Both the position numbers and the translations under genes were made by a program. The notes below the pieces were generated by a model that was not told the origin of the DNA, did not search any database, and saw only the letters and a program-made list of their open reading frames with translations. A DNA stretch of 64,000 nt from Nitrosospira sp. Nsp14 (GTDB lineage: Bacteria; Pseudomonadota; Gammaproteobacteria; Burkholderiales; Nitrosomonadaceae), in NCBI RefSeq assembly GCF_900113575.1, contig NZ_FOPV01000011.1, positions 1-64,000 of the forward strand. Direction: 5' to 3'. This document shows positions 30,631 to 40,807 of this stretch, piece by piece (within the stretch, counting starts at the first letter, position 1; the number at the start of each line of letters is the position of its first letter).

Positions 30631-30812
30631 TTACCATAGCTGCTGGATGCGACGCCTCAACTGAGCCCCTGGAGCAGCGGGGGGCGAGGAAAAGTGTTTG
30701 CCAGCGATACATACGCGAGACTTATCCGGATATTCCCGGAAACCGCCGTACTATGCACTGGCATAGGGAAAGCCGATATAATGCCGCCTGACAATTTCTT
30801 CAAAGGCTGGCC

Positions 30813-31421
30813 ATGAAGCTTATCGGATCGCTCACGAGCCCTTACGTGCGCAAGGCGCGCATTGTTCTGGCTGAAAAGCATATTGGTTACAATTTTGAAC
30901 TGGAAATGCCCTGGAACACGGATACGAACGTGCCAGACTACAATCCGCTCGGCAAGGTCCCGGTACTGGTGATGGATGACGGTACCAGTCTGTTCGATTC
31001 GAGGGTCATCGTCGAATACCTGGACAATATCAACCCGGTGTCCCGCCTCATTCCCGAATCCAACCGGCGCCGGATCATGGTAAAGCGCTGGGAGGCCTTG
31101 TCCGATGGCATCTGCGACGCCGCTGCCGCCATATTCCTTGAACGCAGGCGCCCTGAAACGCAGCAAAGCGAGGAGTGGATTTCGCGCCAGCAAAGTAAAG
31201 TGACGGGGGGCCTGGAAGCCGCTGCCCACGAATTGGCTGACAAAAAATGGTGCGACGGGAATGTCTATACGTTGGCTGACATTGCGCTGGGCTGCGCGCT
31301 TGGCTACCTGGCCTTTCGATTTCCTGAGATTGAATGGCGCACGAATTTCCCGAATCTTGCCGACCTCTCCGACAGACTGGAAAAACGAACGCCCTTTCTA
31401 GAAACCGCTCCCCGAGCCTAA
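30813..31421 (+). CDS. Glutathione S-transferase family protein (YibF-like)
   Basis: A protein of 202 residues: thioredoxin-like N-terminal domain (SLTSPYVRKARIVLAEKHI, with Ser/Pro where other classes have Cys or Tyr), the cis-Pro segment NPLGKVPVLVMDDG and the glutathione-binding LFDSRVIVEYLD, then an all-helical C-terminal domain with NVYTLADIALGCALGYL. It matches the YibF-type bacterial GSTs. The cytosolic substrate is unknown. Divergent from purB. Confidence 0.9.
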   Translation: MKLIGSLTSPYVRKARIVLAEKHIGYNFELEMPWNTDTNVPDYNPLGKVPVLVMDDGTSLFDSRVIVEYLDNINPVSRLIPESNRRRIMVKRWEALSDGICDAAAAIFLERRRPETQQSEEWISRQQSKVTGGLEAAAHELADKKWCDGNVYTLADIALGCALGYLAFRFPEIEWRTNFPNLADLSDRLEKRTPFLETAPRA

Positions 31422-31487
31422 GAACAATAATAGCCAGTTATTAGACGCCGAGTCCGATCACTGAAACAGCTCACCGAGGCAGGGGCG

Positions 31488-31575
31488 AGCCCATCGATCG
31501 CTGGCGAACGAACGTGAACTTGCCGCAGCCCATCGATCGCTGGCGAACGAACGTGAACTTGCCGCAGCCCATCGA
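31488..31575. repeat. 39-base tandem duplication
   Basis: The unit at 31488-31526 (begins AGCCCATCGATCGCTGGCGA, ends ACTTGCCGC) is repeated without mismatch at 31527-31565, followed by the first 10 bases of a third copy. It lies just outside the convergent stop of mnmA. The identity of both copies implies a recent duplication or ongoing slippage. Confidence 0.95.
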
Positions 31576-31580
31576 ATGCG

Positions 31581-32666
31581 CTAATACTCATCGTTAATCA
31601 CTCCCCCTCCAAGACACACCTTGCTCTCATAAACCACTACGGATTGCCCCGGCGCCACAGCCCACTGCGGCTGGGCGAATTCGATCCTGCATTTGCTTTG
31701 GTCGAGTTGCGTAATGGCGCAAGGTGCATCAGCTTGGCGATAACGAATCTTGGCGGCATAGACCCAGTTGCGATGAGGCGGGCGCCCACTGATCCATGTG
31801 ATGTCGTTGGCGGTAAGCGAGGGCTTGAATAGATCGGGATGGTCGTGACCCTGTACCACGATCAGTATATTCTGCGCCACATCCTTATCTGTTACGTACC
31901 AGGGCTCACCGTCTCCCTCCCTCGTCCCGCCGATGCCCAACCCCTGCCGCTGGCCAATCGTGTAGTACATCAGACCGGCGTGCTTGCCCACCACATTGCC
32001 GGCAGGGGTGCGGATGTCCCCTGGCTCATTCGGCAGATAACGGCCGAGAAATTCCCGGAAAGGCCGCTCCCCGATGAAACAGATTCCAGTGCTGTCCTTC
32101 TTCGAAAAGTTTGGCAAGCCGTAATCTTTTGCTATCTTGCGAACGTCGCGCTTGTAGAGATGCCCGATGGGAAACAAGGTTCTGGACAGTTGGGTCTGAC
32201 TCAAACGGTAGAGGAAGTAGCTCTGATCCTTGTTGCCATCCTCGCCCTTCAATAATTCAAAGAGGCCGTTTCTCTGACGCACCTGGGCATAATGTCCGGT
32301 GGCGATGTGGTCGGCGCCCAGCCCAGCTGCGTGCTGGAGAAACGCCTTGAACTTGATTTCCGCGTTACAAAGCACATCCGGGTTTGGCGTCCGCCCGGCT
32401 TTGTATTCAGAGAGAAACTGGCTGAATACACGCTCCTTGTACTCCGACGAGAAATTCACGGCTTCCAGGGGAATACCAATAATATCCGCCACCGATGCAG
32501 CATCGATCAAATCCTGTCGGGATGAGCAATATTCGTCGGTATCGTCATCTTCCCAATTTTTCATGAAAAGACCGACGATATCGTAACCTTCTTGCTTTAA
32601 CAGCAACGCCGCAACGGATGAATCGACGCCGCCCGACATGCCGACCACCACGCGTCCCTTGCTCAT
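31581..32666 (-). CDS. mnmA: tRNA-specific 2-thiouridylase MnmA
   Basis: A protein of 361 residues that puts sulfur on wobble uridine 34 of tRNA Lys, Glu and Gln. Seen: the PP-loop [20 protein letters not shown], the first catalytic Cys100 in [12 protein letters not shown], and the persulfide Cys196 in [10 protein letters not shown], plus GHYAQV. All needed residues are there. The next gene upstream, nudJ, is the same neighbour as in E. coli. Confidence 0.97.
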   Translation of the reverse strand: MSKGRVVVGMSGGVDSSVAALLLKQEGYDIVGLFMKNWEDDDTDEYCSSRQDLIDAASVADIIGIPLEAVNFSSEYKERVFSQFLSEYKAGRTPNPDVLCNAEIKFKAFLQHAAGLGADHIATGHYAQVRQRNGLFELLKGEDGNKDQSYFLYRLSQTQLSRTLFPIGHLYKRDVRKIAKDYGLPNFSKKDSTGICFIGERPFREFLGRYLPNEPGDIRTPAGNVVGKHAGLMYYTIGQRQGLGIGGTREGDGEPWYVTDKDVAQNILIVVQGHDHPDLFKPSLTANDITWISGRPPHRNWVYAAKIRYRQADAPCAITQLDQSKCRIEFAQPQWAVAPGQSVVVYESKVCLGGGVINDEY

Positions 32667-32755
32667 TGGTCAGCTAAAAGATTGTGGTAATTCATGTTGC
32701 CCTGATGAAGATGCACGCCGCAACAGGTGGAAAACGAGCCCGGCGCCAGTACTTT

Positions 32756-33202
32756 TCAATTGTAATGAACCAAAATGTCGAGAGAACAGCGCTTACCGGC
32801 TAGATAATCGTCGATACATCTCATCACGAGAGGGCTCCGATGGCAATAAGCCATCTCGCGGATTTCGTCCACGCCGAACCATCCCGTGCGCAATATTCCT
32901 ATGTCAAGCGGGCGGCCCGGATCATGATCCGTGACTGAACCGGCAAACGCAAATCGGAGAAACGTCGTATTGTCAGCGGCAGAATGCCAGCGATAAATGC
33001 CAAGCAGCCATTGCGGGGCGAAAGTGTAACCTGTTTCCTCAAGCGTTTCCCGAACCGCGGCGTCGATGATTGATTCATCCGGCTCCAGATGGCCCGCCGG
33101 CTGGTTGAACAGTATGCCGTTGCAGGTTTGTTCCTCGACCAGCAAGTATTTCCCCTCCTGTTCTATCACGGCCGCAACGGTGACGTTGGGTTTCCAAATC
33201 AT
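32756..33202 (-). CDS. nudJ: Nudix phosphatase NudJ
   Basis: A protein of 148 residues of the NudJ type, which hydrolyses HMP-pyrophosphate and nucleoside di- and triphosphates. The Nudix box is complete: GHLEPDESIIDAAVRETLEE and TGY. It starts MIWKPNVTVAAVIEQEGKYL, close to E. coli NudJ. The nudJ-mnmA order is conserved. Confidence 0.88.
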   Translation of the reverse strand: MIWKPNVTVAAVIEQEGKYLLVEEQTCNGILFNQPAGHLEPDESIIDAAVRETLEETGYTFAPQWLLGIYRWHSAADNTTFLRFAFAGSVTDHDPGRPLDIGILRTGWFGVDEIREMAYCHRSPLVMRCIDDYLAGKRCSLDILVHYN

Positions 33203-33528
33203 GTTAACTTCAAGTACTCCTCAATTTAGGGTAAGCACACAGAAAGCTCGTCGTGCGCCGCGTTTTCATCGGCCAGCGCAAGCGCCCGCAGCGCCCTTCG
33301 GAGTCTGCGGAACGCGCACCGTTCCTGCAAACGCCCGTTAGCGAGCGTCGAATTTTACTTGAAAACCAGCAGGAACATGTGATGAGGGAAGTGCTCGGTT
33401 AGTCACGGAATAAGGATGAGCTAGGGACGAGCTGGGTTATTCGCATGGCAACCCTCGTTGAGGAACTCGTGGCTTGCTCATCCTGGCCCTGAAGAAAGGT
33501 CAGCATGAGCAGGCACACTATGCATGGC
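33203..33528. other. Intergenic, nothing recognised
   Basis: 326 bases between convergent-facing neighbours on the same strand, GC-rich in part. No gene, tRNA or clear terminator seen. Confidence 0.5.
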
Positions 33529-34968
33529 TCATGCAATCACGTCCAGCGCGATGCTGAAGGGTGCGGCGCCGACCAACGCTACTTGAAGATCCCCTCCGCC
33601 AATTACATCGGCGGTTAATATGCCGCCAGCAAACGTCAGCTGGGCTGCGCCAAAAGCCTGATTACCGATCAGGAACGCATTTGCATCGATGGTAGAAAGA
33701 TCGATCTTGTCACCGTCCCCTCCGGCTCCGCTGAAGCCAGTAACAATGTCTCTGAACGCACCAAGGGGGCTCTCGGTAACCAGGTTAAAGTCAATCCTGT
33801 CGGCACCATTGCCGCCTTCCATGACATCCATGCCTAAACCCCCGGTGAGCACATCATTGCCATCGTCGCCAAAGATGATATCAGCCCCCGAACCACCGTT
33901 GAGCGAGTCCGCGCCATTCCCTCCGATTATGATATCGTTTCCATCTCCGCCGCTTAGGCCGTCGTTTCCGTTTCCGCCATTGAGCGTATCGTTGCCGGCA
34001 AGACCACTAACCGTGTCGTTACCATCCCGGCCGGAGAGTATGTTGTTGCCACTGTTGCCAGTGATGACATTGTTGAGGGTGTTGCCAGTCCCGTTTATTG
34101 GACTTCCGCCCGTCAGAGTAAGGTTCTCGATGGTCGCGCCGAGCGCATAGCTGATGCTGCTCTGCACCGTGTCGATCCCCCCGCTGAGAAGAACAAGATT
34201 GGGATCGTTAACGACATCGCCCACGTCGTCCACTATATACGTGTCGTTGCCTAAGCCGCCATTCATTGTATCCGCGCCGGGGCCGCCATTTAACGTGTCG
34301 TTGCCATTTCCACCATTAAGGACATCGTTACCCGCGGAGCCATTGAGAACGTCATTACCGTCCCCACCGTTGAGTGTGTCGTTGCCGAGCCCGCCATTGA
34401 GGGTGTCGTTTCCACCCAGACCGGAGAGTACGTTATTGCTGCCGTTGCCATTGATGATATTGTTGAGCGCATTTCCAGTTCCGTTGATGGCGCCGAAACC
34501 TGTTAAGGTGAGGTTTTCGATGGTCGAGCCCAGGATATAGCTGATGCTACTTTCCACGGTATCGATCCCACCGCTGATGGGAGGCAGGGGAAACGGCTGC
34601 AAAATGTTGGGATCGTTGACGACGTCCGCAGCACTATTGACGACGTATGTATCGTTACCGAGCCCGCCATTCATTGTATCGGACCCAAGACCGCCGTTGA
34701 GCCGATCGTTGCCAGTTCCACCATTTAGGGTATCGTTTCCACCATTCCCATTGAGAATGTCGTCTCCCGCGCCTCCATTGAGGGTGTCATTCGTGCCGAG
34801 GGCGTTGAGGATATCGTTACCGGCGAGGCCGTTAATTGTATCCGGTTGATCCAGAAAAGGAAAAAAGGGAGAGGGATCTACAACACCTGACAAGGCAGGG
34901 CGAAACACGAAGGGGACCCCATTTACCGTATTGTTGTCATTAAAATTGGTGCCATTGATGATAGCCAT
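33529..34968 (-). CDS. RTX calcium-binding repeat protein, secreted
   Basis: A protein of 479 residues made of nonapeptide repeats of the hemolysin type (GGxGxDxLx), such as [20 protein letters not shown] and [18 protein letters not shown], which fold into calcium-stabilised parallel beta rolls. Two longer inserts of the form [18 protein letters not shown] with [12 protein letters not shown] separate the blocks. Asn replaces Ala/Gly in many positions (NGG). There is no signal peptide; the C-terminal 60 residues would be the type I secretion signal. No secretion genes are adjacent, so any ABC/MFP/OMF exporter is elsewhere. GGAGA precedes the start. Possibly a surface or biofilm protein. Confidence 0.88.
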   Translation of the reverse strand: MAIINGTNFNDNNTVNGVPFVFRPALSGVVDPSPFFPFLDQPDTINGLAGNDILNALGTNDTLNGGAGDDILNGNGGNDTLNGGTGNDRLNGGLGSDTMNGGLGNDTYVVNSAADVVNDPNILQPFPLPPISGGIDTVESSISYILGSTIENLTLTGFGAINGTGNALNNIINGNGSNNVLSGLGGNDTLNGGLGNDTLNGGDGNDVLNGSAGNDVLNGGNGNDTLNGGPGADTMNGGLGNDTYIVDDVGDVVNDPNLVLLSGGIDTVQSSISYALGATIENLTLTGGSPINGTGNTLNNVITGNSGNNILSGRDGNDTVSGLAGNDTLNGGNGNDGLSGGDGNDIIIGGNGADSLNGGSGADIIFGDDGNDVLTGGLGMDVMEGGNGADRIDFNLVTESPLGAFRDIVTGFSGAGGDGDKIDLSTIDANAFLIGNQAFGAAQLTFAGGILTADVIGGGDLQVALVGAAPFSIALDVIA

Positions 34969-35573
34969 GATTTAATTCTCCTTAATGGATTGTTTGAGCA
35001 TAACAAGGGTGAGACGCCAGCTCTTTTTTATTGCCGCTGTCGGACCAGCAAGTCCATCTGCCCCTACATCCCCCTCCGTGGGGCCCGCGGCAAACTTCTT
35101 TTTCTATTTTTATGTATAGACGGGTTCGCGTTAAAATCAAGACCATAAAATCGAAATGGTTATAGTAAGAGAAGGATCTTCAAAAGGCTTCTGCGGAGTA
35201 TGGGTAAGAAAAGCACCTGCACGGCCAGAAAGGACGCAAAGCAAGCCGGCAGACTGCTGCGTAGGCTCATATAGCGTTTATTGAATGGAAGTTCGAACTC
35301 GGTGTCTGCAGAGTCTTCAACCGGCAAACGTGAGTATTGGGTGTTGTCCCGCGATAAAGAGTTGGGTGATCTTAAAGAAGAAAGCTCACGCGCCTCAAGC
35401 GCCTCAAGGCCGCAAGCTCGATGGCAAATCAACGCTACTAACGCTTCGTATCAAAACACGGATAAAATAAGGGGTTTTGAAACCGCCTTCGCTTATTAAG
35501 AAACGGCTGCACTCAATCCTGCCGCTGCATCGTATACGGCGCTCCCGGCACTACCATAATCCTTGGAGACATC
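34969..35573. other. Intergenic between RTX gene and icd
   Basis: 605 bases with no supported gene. Short frames occur at 35281-35499 (plus) and 35432-35160 (minus); neither has a ribosome site or known similarity. Promoters of both divergent genes should lie here. A palindromic stretch CCCCCTCCGTGGGG is at about 35067. Confidence 0.4.
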
Positions 35574-36821
35574 ATGTATCAGCACATTAGCCCGCCATCG
35601 GTAGGCACGAAGATTCGTGTAAACGCAGATTTTTCTTTGAGCGTGCCGGATAACCCCGTTATTCCATACATCGAGGGTGACGGAATCGGCGTGGACATCA
35701 CTCCGGTGATGACACGCGTTGTTGATGCAGCGATTAGTCGAGCCTATCGAGGAAAGCGCAAGATTTCCTGGATGGAAATATACGCAGGCGAGAAGTCCAC
35801 CCAGATTTACGGTCAAGATGTATGGCTACCGGATGAGACTCTGCAAGCCGCCAGAGAGTATGTCGTCTCGATCAAGGGTCCACTCACCACGCCGGTGGGT
35901 GGCGGTATTCGCTCTATTAACGTTGCGCTGCGGCAGGAACTGGACTTATACGTGTGCCTGCGTCCTGTTCGGTATTTCCAAGGGGTTCCCAGTCCGGTAA
36001 AAAACCCTGAGAAAACAAATATGGTAATTTTCCGGGAGAACTCGGAGGACATCTATGCAGGCATTGAGTGGGAAGCCGGGTCCGAGAATGTGAGAAAGGT
36101 CATCAATTTTTTAATGACCGACATGGGTGTCACCAAGATTCGCTTCCCGCAAACATCGGGGATAGGAATCAAGCCCGTCTCCCGGGAGGGCACGGAACGC
36201 CTGGTGCGCAAGGCGATACAGTACGCTATCGATAATGGTCGCCGTTCCGTAACACTGGTGCACAAAGGCAATATCATGAAATTTACCGAGGGCGCCTTCA
36301 AAAACTGGGGGTATGAACTTGCCGCGAGAGAATTCGGCGCCACCCCCCTTGATGGAGGGCCATGGATGAAGTTGCCCGGCGACAAGGGAGGGATAATTAT
36401 CAAGGACGTGATTGCTGACGCCTTCCTGCAACAGATTTTGTTGCGGCCGGAAGAATATGATGTAATCGCCACACTGAATCTGAACGGTGACTACATTTCA
36501 GATGCGTTGGCAGCGCAGGTGGGCGGAATAGGCATTGCCCCCGGAGCAAACTTGAGCGATTCCGTCGCCATGTTCGAGGCCACCCATGGCACAGCGCCTA
36601 AATACGCAGGCAAAGATCAGGTCAATCCGGGCTCCATCATTCTCTCCGCCGAGATGATGTTGCGTCACATAGGCTGGACTGAAGCAGCAGATCTGGTTAT
36701 TGCGGCGATGGAAAAAACAATTCAGGATAAGATTGTTACCTACGATTTCGCGCGCCAAATGGCGGACGCGCGGAAAGTCTCTTGTTCTGCGTTCGGGCAG
36801 GCGCTGATCGAGCGGATGTAA
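35574..36821 (+). CDS. icd: Isocitrate dehydrogenase (NADP-dependent)
   Basis: A protein of 415 residues of the dimeric bacterial type, which oxidises isocitrate to 2-oxoglutarate in the TCA cycle. Seen: [19 protein letters not shown] near the start, [14 protein letters not shown] with the Ser phosphorylated by AceK in E. coli, [17 protein letters not shown], and [21 protein letters not shown] good ribosome site GGAG precedes ATG. In an obligate autotroph it mainly makes 2-oxoglutarate for nitrogen assimilation (inference). Confidence 0.96.
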   Translation: MYQHISPPSVGTKIRVNADFSLSVPDNPVIPYIEGDGIGVDITPVMTRVVDAAISRAYRGKRKISWMEIYAGEKSTQIYGQDVWLPDETLQAAREYVVSIKGPLTTPVGGGIRSINVALRQELDLYVCLRPVRYFQGVPSPVKNPEKTNMVIFRENSEDIYAGIEWEAGSENVRKVINFLMTDMGVTKIRFPQTSGIGIKPVSREGTERLVRKAIQYAIDNGRRSVTLVHKGNIMKFTEGAFKNWGYELAAREFGATPLDGGPWMKLPGDKGGIIIKDVIADAFLQQILLRPEEYDVIATLNLNGDYISDALAAQVGGIGIAPGANLSDSVAMFEATHGTAPKYAGKDQVNPGSIILSAEMMLRHIGWTEAADLVIAAMEKTIQDKIVTYDFARQMADARKVSCSAFGQALIERM

Positions 36822-37182
36822 CCTTTGCACAAGGCTTCATATTCAGGCCAGAGGGTCAATGGCAAGACCGCGACGGAGGTGTTGCTATCGACCAAGATTT
36901 AACATCTGACGCGCGCAACGCGGGGGGAGAATCAGGAGAGATTAAAAAAAAGCGGGCGCGGCGGGGATGCAGATAAATCCCCGCGAGAGTTCGAATGATG
37001 CGGATCGTTCTACCTTACAGAAGCACTGGTTCTAGAAGCGCTGGTTCTGCGGAAAACTTGCTTATGAGCTGCTACGATCCGTGGGTGAAAAACCCCCTGC
37101 CGGACTGACCGGCAAGGAGTCTCGCATTATTCTGTGATTGATTACAAACCGGTTGCGGCTTTGCCACACCAGCATGAAACCA
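36822..37182. other. Intergenic with hairpins
   Basis: 361 bases without a gene. A perfect 8-base stem GCGGGGAT ... ATCCCCGC (36961-36984) may stop icd transcripts. The terminator of the cold-shock gene lies at 37088-37117. Confidence 0.45.
37088..37117 (-). terminator. Rho-independent terminator of the cold-shock gene
   Basis: On the minus strand CCTTGCCGG, loop TCAGT, CCGGCAGGG, then GGTTTTT. One mismatch in the 9-base stem. It lies 66 bases after the csp stop codon. Confidence 0.75.
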
Positions 37183-37386
37183 TTAAGCAGACTGAATATT
37201 TGATGCTTGTTTACCCTTCGGTCCCTGCGTCACTTCAAAGGAAACTTTTTGACCTTCCTTGAGCGTTTTGAACCCGGACATATTGATTGCGGAGAAGTGA
37301 GCGAACAGATCTTCGCTGCCATCATCCGGAGTGATAAAACCGAAACCCTTTGAGTCGTTGAACCATTTTACTGTACCAGTTGCCAT
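37183..37386 (-). CDS. Cold-shock protein (CspA family)
   Basis: A protein of 67 residues, a single five-stranded cold-shock OB fold. RNP1 is KGFGFITP and RNP2 is DLFAHFSAI; both are intact. It binds single-stranded RNA and opens mRNA structure. It is close to the constitutive beta-proteobacterial CspA/CspD type; whether it responds to cold cannot be told. It is divergent from clpS. Confidence 0.95.
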   Translation of the reverse strand: MATGTVKWFNDSKGFGFITPDDGSEDLFAHFSAINMSGFKTLKEGQKVSFEVTQGPKGKQASNIQSA

Positions 37387-37692
37387 TTTTGCTTCCTATA
37401 AAAAAACGGGCCGGAAACCCGAACACTGTTTGAGTTTCAAGACCGCAAACGGCTGTAACCGGTACTGCAGAGAACTTGAAGCCAAACGCCAAGAGTTGTT
37501 TTACGCAAAACCGATGTTCAAGTCAAGTACTCGTTGCACTTTTTTTACGCAACTACGACAGAATAGAATAATTTTCTCAAGGTACTTGAATATTTCGCCG
37601 CAATCATCAAATATTAGAAACATACACCAGTAGAGCGCGATTTGTTCCGTTATATTTTCTCACTCGAACTGATGCTTTTTGAGACTAGAAGC
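37387..37692. other. Divergent regulatory region csp / clpS
   Basis: 306 bases without a gene. The DNA turns A/T-rich from 37540 to 37640, where the promoters are likely. The csp 5' leader could be long and structured, as in cspA of E. coli, but no boxes are conclusive. Confidence 0.4.
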
Positions 37693-38001
37693 ATGGCAAC
37701 CGGAAATCAAGGAGATGTTGTACTGGAGGCGGAAAAGAGTAAACTCAAGCCGCCACCAATGTTTAAGGTAATATTGCTGAACGATGATTACACGCCGATG
37801 GATTTCGTGGTGGCTGTGTTGCAAAACTTTTTTTCTAAGAATCGCGAACAGGCAACGCAAATCATGCTCAAAGTCCATATGGATGGGGCGGGGGTGTGTG
37901 GAGTATATCCCAACGATGTGGCGTCTACGAAAGTTGCACAAGTGGTCACATTTGCGAGACAGCATCAACATCCGCTAAGGTGCGTGATGGAGGAGACCTG
38001 A
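37693..38001 (+). CDS. clpS: ATP-dependent Clp protease adaptor ClpS
   Basis: A protein of 102 residues that brings N-end-rule substrates to ClpAP. Seen: [20 protein letters not shown] (with the Asp residues that bind the substrate amino terminus), [20 protein letters not shown] and the ClpA-contacting end [10 protein letters not shown] start at 37693 (MATGNQ) gives the normal length; an in-frame Met upstream would add 17 unlike residues. clpA starts 2 bases after the stop. Confidence 0.94.
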   Translation: MATGNQGDVVLEAEKSKLKPPPMFKVILLNDDYTPMDFVVAVLQNFFSKNREQATQIMLKVHMDGAGVCGVYPNDVASTKVAQVVTFARQHQHPLRCVMEET

Positions 38002-38003
38002 AA

Positions 38004-40262
38004 ATGATTGCGCAAGAATTAGAAGTCAGCTTACATATGGCGTTCGTAGAATCGCGGCAGAAACGCCACGAATTCATAACGGTAGAGCATCTGTTGCTGG
38101 CAATGCTCGACAATCCCACCGCTGCTGAGGTACTTCGCGCCTGCTCCGTAGATATAGAAGATTTACGCCGACTGCTGACCGAACATGTTACCGAGAATAC
38201 CCCGACCGTGGGCGGCACTGGAGAAGTCGATACCCAGCCCACGTTGGGATTTCAGCGTGTCATTCAGCGTGCGATTCTGCATGTTCAATCTTCCGGTAAG
38301 AAAGAGGTTACCGGCGCCAATGTACTGGTTGCCATATTCGGAGAAAAAGATTCCCACGCGGTTTATTTTCTTCATCAGAAGGGCGTAACCCGGCTGGATG
38401 TGGTTAATTATATTTCGCACGGCATCAGCAAAGTGCCTCAAGGCAGTACGTCGAAATCGGAAAGCGAGGGCGATACCGAGCAGGAGCTTGGCACGGGTGG
38501 CGCGCTGGAAAGTTACGCGGTAAACCTCAATTCGCTGGCAATCGCGGGCAAGATAGACCCGCTGATTGGGCGTGAAAAGGAATTGGAGCGCCTGATACAG
38601 ACGCTTTGCCGGCGGCGGAAGAATAATCCCCTCCTGGTCGGTGAGGCGGGAGTAGGCAAAACTGCGATAGCCGAAGGGTTGGCACGGCGAATAATTGAAA
38701 ACGACGTTCCCGATGTTCTCGCGCGCCACCAAGTATACGCCCTCGATATGGGCGCGCTGCTGGCGGGAACGAAATACCGGGGTGATTTCGAGCAACGCCT
38801 GAAAGCAGTGCTGAAGCAGCTGCTCGACAGTTCCAACGCAATCCTTTTCATTGATGAGATTCACACCCTCATTGGTGCCGGCGCGGCTTCGGGGGGTACG
38901 CTGGATGCATCCAATTTGCTGAAACCAATACTTAATACCGGCCAGCTCAAATGCATCGGCGCAACCACCTATAGCGAATACCGCGGTATCTTTGAAAAGG
39001 ACCATGCATTATCGCGGCGTTTTCAGAAAATCGATGTGCTTGAGCCAAGTGTAGATGAAACCGTGGCTATATTGCGTGGCCTGAAGGGGCGCTACGAGGC
39101 CCATCATGGCGTCAAATATACTGCGATTGCACTTACCACCGCAGCGGAGCTATCGGCACGCTTCATTAATGACCGGCATTTGCCAGACAAGGCGATAGAT
39201 GTGATCGACGAAGCTGGCGCCGCACAGCGTGTTCTGCCCAAATCAAAGCAGCGCAAGGTCATCAGCAAGCATGAGATCGAGGGCATCATCGCCAAGATCG
39301 CGCGCATCCCCGCACAAAATGTCTCCAGTGATGACCGGAATACGTTGAAAACGCTGGACCGTGACTTGAAAGCCGTGGTGTTTGGTCAGGATAAGGCCAT
39401 CAACGCGCTGACAGCGGCGATCAAGATGGCGCGGAGTGGGTTGGGCAATCCGCAGAAACCCGTCGGGTCGTTCCTTTTCTCGGGCCCCACCGGCGTAGGG
39501 AAAACGGAGGTGGCGCGGCAGCTTGCTTATGCATTAGGCATCCATCTCCACCGCTTCGACATGTCCGAATACATGGAGCGGCATGCGGTTTCACGTCTGA
39601 TTGGCGCCCCGCCGGGATATGTCGGTTTTGACCAGGGCGGCCTGCTCACAGAAGCCATCATAAAACAACCCTATTCGGTGCTGCTGCTGGATGAAATCGA
39701 GAAGGCTCATCCTGATATTTACAATATCCTTTTGCAGGTGATGGATCACGGCACATTGACGGACAACAATGGCCGCAAGGCCGACTTCCGCAACGTTGTA
39801 ATCATCATGACTACCAATGCGGGCGCCGAATCGCTTTCAAAGGCCACCATCGGATTCACGACCTCGGCGCAGGCGGGAGACGAGATGGCCGAAATCAAGC
39901 GGATGTTCACCCCCGAATTCAGGAATCGGCTGGACGCGATCATCTCGTTCGCACCCCTGAATACGGACGTGATCCTGCGAGTTGTGGACAAGTTCCTGAT
40001 GCAACTCGAAGCGCAGTTGCATGACAAGAAAGTGGAGGCGGCCTTTACCGATGCGCTGAGGGAATACCTCGCCCGCAATGGCGTCGATCCTCTCATGGGC
40101 GCTCGCCCCATGGCCAGACTCATTCAGGATACCATTCGTAGCGCGCTGGCGGATGAACTGCTGTTTGGCCGTCTCGCCAATGGCGGCAGGGTGACCGTCG
40201 ACATCGACGCGGAAAACAAAGTCAAGCTTCAGTTTGAAGAAGAGGCGGAGGCTGCTGTATAG
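38004..40262 (+). CDS. clpA: ATP-dependent Clp protease ATPase subunit ClpA
   Basis: An AAA+ unfoldase of 752 residues that feeds substrates into ClpP. Domains: N domain (MIAQELEVSLHMAFVESRQK), AAA1 with Walker A GEAGVGKTA and Walker B ILFIDEIHTL, AAA2 with GPTGVGKTE and VLLLDEIEKAHPDI, the IGAPPGYVGFD pore loop. No middle domain, so ClpA, not ClpB. The start at 38004 follows AGGAGACC; the longer upstream frame runs through clpS and is rejected. Operon with clpS. Confidence 0.97.
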   Translation: MIAQELEVSLHMAFVESRQKRHEFITVEHLLLAMLDNPTAAEVLRACSVDIEDLRRLLTEHVTENTPTVGGTGEVDTQPTLGFQRVIQRAILHVQSSGKKEVTGANVLVAIFGEKDSHAVYFLHQKGVTRLDVVNYISHGISKVPQGSTSKSESEGDTEQELGTGGALESYAVNLNSLAIAGKIDPLIGREKELERLIQTLCRRRKNNPLLVGEAGVGKTAIAEGLARRIIENDVPDVLARHQVYALDMGALLAGTKYRGDFEQRLKAVLKQLLDSSNAILFIDEIHTLIGAGAASGGTLDASNLLKPILNTGQLKCIGATTYSEYRGIFEKDHALSRRFQKIDVLEPSVDETVAILRGLKGRYEAHHGVKYTAIALTTAAELSARFINDRHLPDKAIDVIDEAGAAQRVLPKSKQRKVISKHEIEGIIAKIARIPAQNVSSDDRNTLKTLDRDLKAVVFGQDKAINALTAAIKMARSGLGNPQKPVGSFLFSGPTGVGKTEVARQLAYALGIHLHRFDMSEYMERHAVSRLIGAPPGYVGFDQGGLLTEAIIKQPYSVLLLDEIEKAHPDIYNILLQVMDHGTLTDNNGRKADFRNVVIIMTTNAGAESLSKATIGFTTSAQAGDEMAEIKRMFTPEFRNRLDAIISFAPLNTDVILRVVDKFLMQLEAQLHDKKVEAAFTDALREYLARNGVDPLMGARPMARLIQDTIRSALADELLFGRLANGGRVTVDIDAENKVKLQFEEEAEAAV

Positions 40263-40290
40263 CAAGTGTTTGATGACCCAACAAGGTCAG

Positions 40291-40332
40291 GGGCAAGAAA
40301 AAAGGGCGCTATCTGCGCCTTTTTTCTTGCCC
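40291..40332. terminator. Terminator between clpA and dodecin
   Basis: GGGCAAGAAAAAAGGGCGC, loop TATCT, GCGCCTTTTTTCTTGCCC: a long near-perfect stem with A- and T-runs built in, suited to both convergent genes. Confidence 0.88.
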
Positions 40333-40356
40333 AGCCATCCCTATTCCTGATTCTAC

Positions 40357-40578
40357 TTACCGATCCTTGGCTTCGTACTTGAACGACAGGTTAACCCTGG
40401 CGCGGTATGCCGCCACCTCGCCATCTTCAATTACCATATCCAGTTTTACTATTTCCGCAACCCGCAGGTCCCTTAGCGTCTCGGATGCCGTTTCGACAGC
40501 ATTCTTGGCCGCATCTTCCCAGGATGTCTTGCTGGTTCCGATTATTTCCGTAACTCGATAAACGCTATCTCCGGCCAT
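40357..40578 (-). CDS. Dodecin family flavin-binding protein
   Basis: A protein of 73 residues (start at 40578, GGAGGA just upstream; an in-frame Met 7 codons earlier lacks it). It has the dodecin pattern: VYRVTEIIGTSKTSWEDAAK, a helix with AVETASETLRDL and VAEIVKLDMVIEDGEVAAYR, ending VNLSFKYE. Dodecins assemble as 12-mers that store FMN, riboflavin or lumichrome and keep it from light damage. Confidence 0.9.
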   Translation of the reverse strand: MAGDSVYRVTEIIGTSKTSWEDAAKNAVETASETLRDLRVAEIVKLDMVIEDGEVAAYRARVNLSFKYEAKDR

Positions 40579-40807
40579 AACTTTCCTCCTTATTCTCAAA
40601 TAACGAGCATGTCAAAATAAGTAGTCAGCGAGCAATCCGGCTCGTCCCTTAATCCGCCGCCTCTCAGTTTATGGCTAGCTCCGGCAAATTGCAATTATGC
40701 GAGAGAATAGGCAGCGATCCCCTGGCTTCGTTCGGGTCAACCGAAGTGCGTGGGAAGCTCCAAAGAGTGATACGGACAAAGACGTTCATAATCGGACGCC
40801 CGTAGGA

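Noticed and set aside
38163-39005. 280-codon open frame antisense to clpA
   Set aside because: Shadow of the clpA reading frame; the plus-strand protein is certain and the antisense translation resembles nothing.
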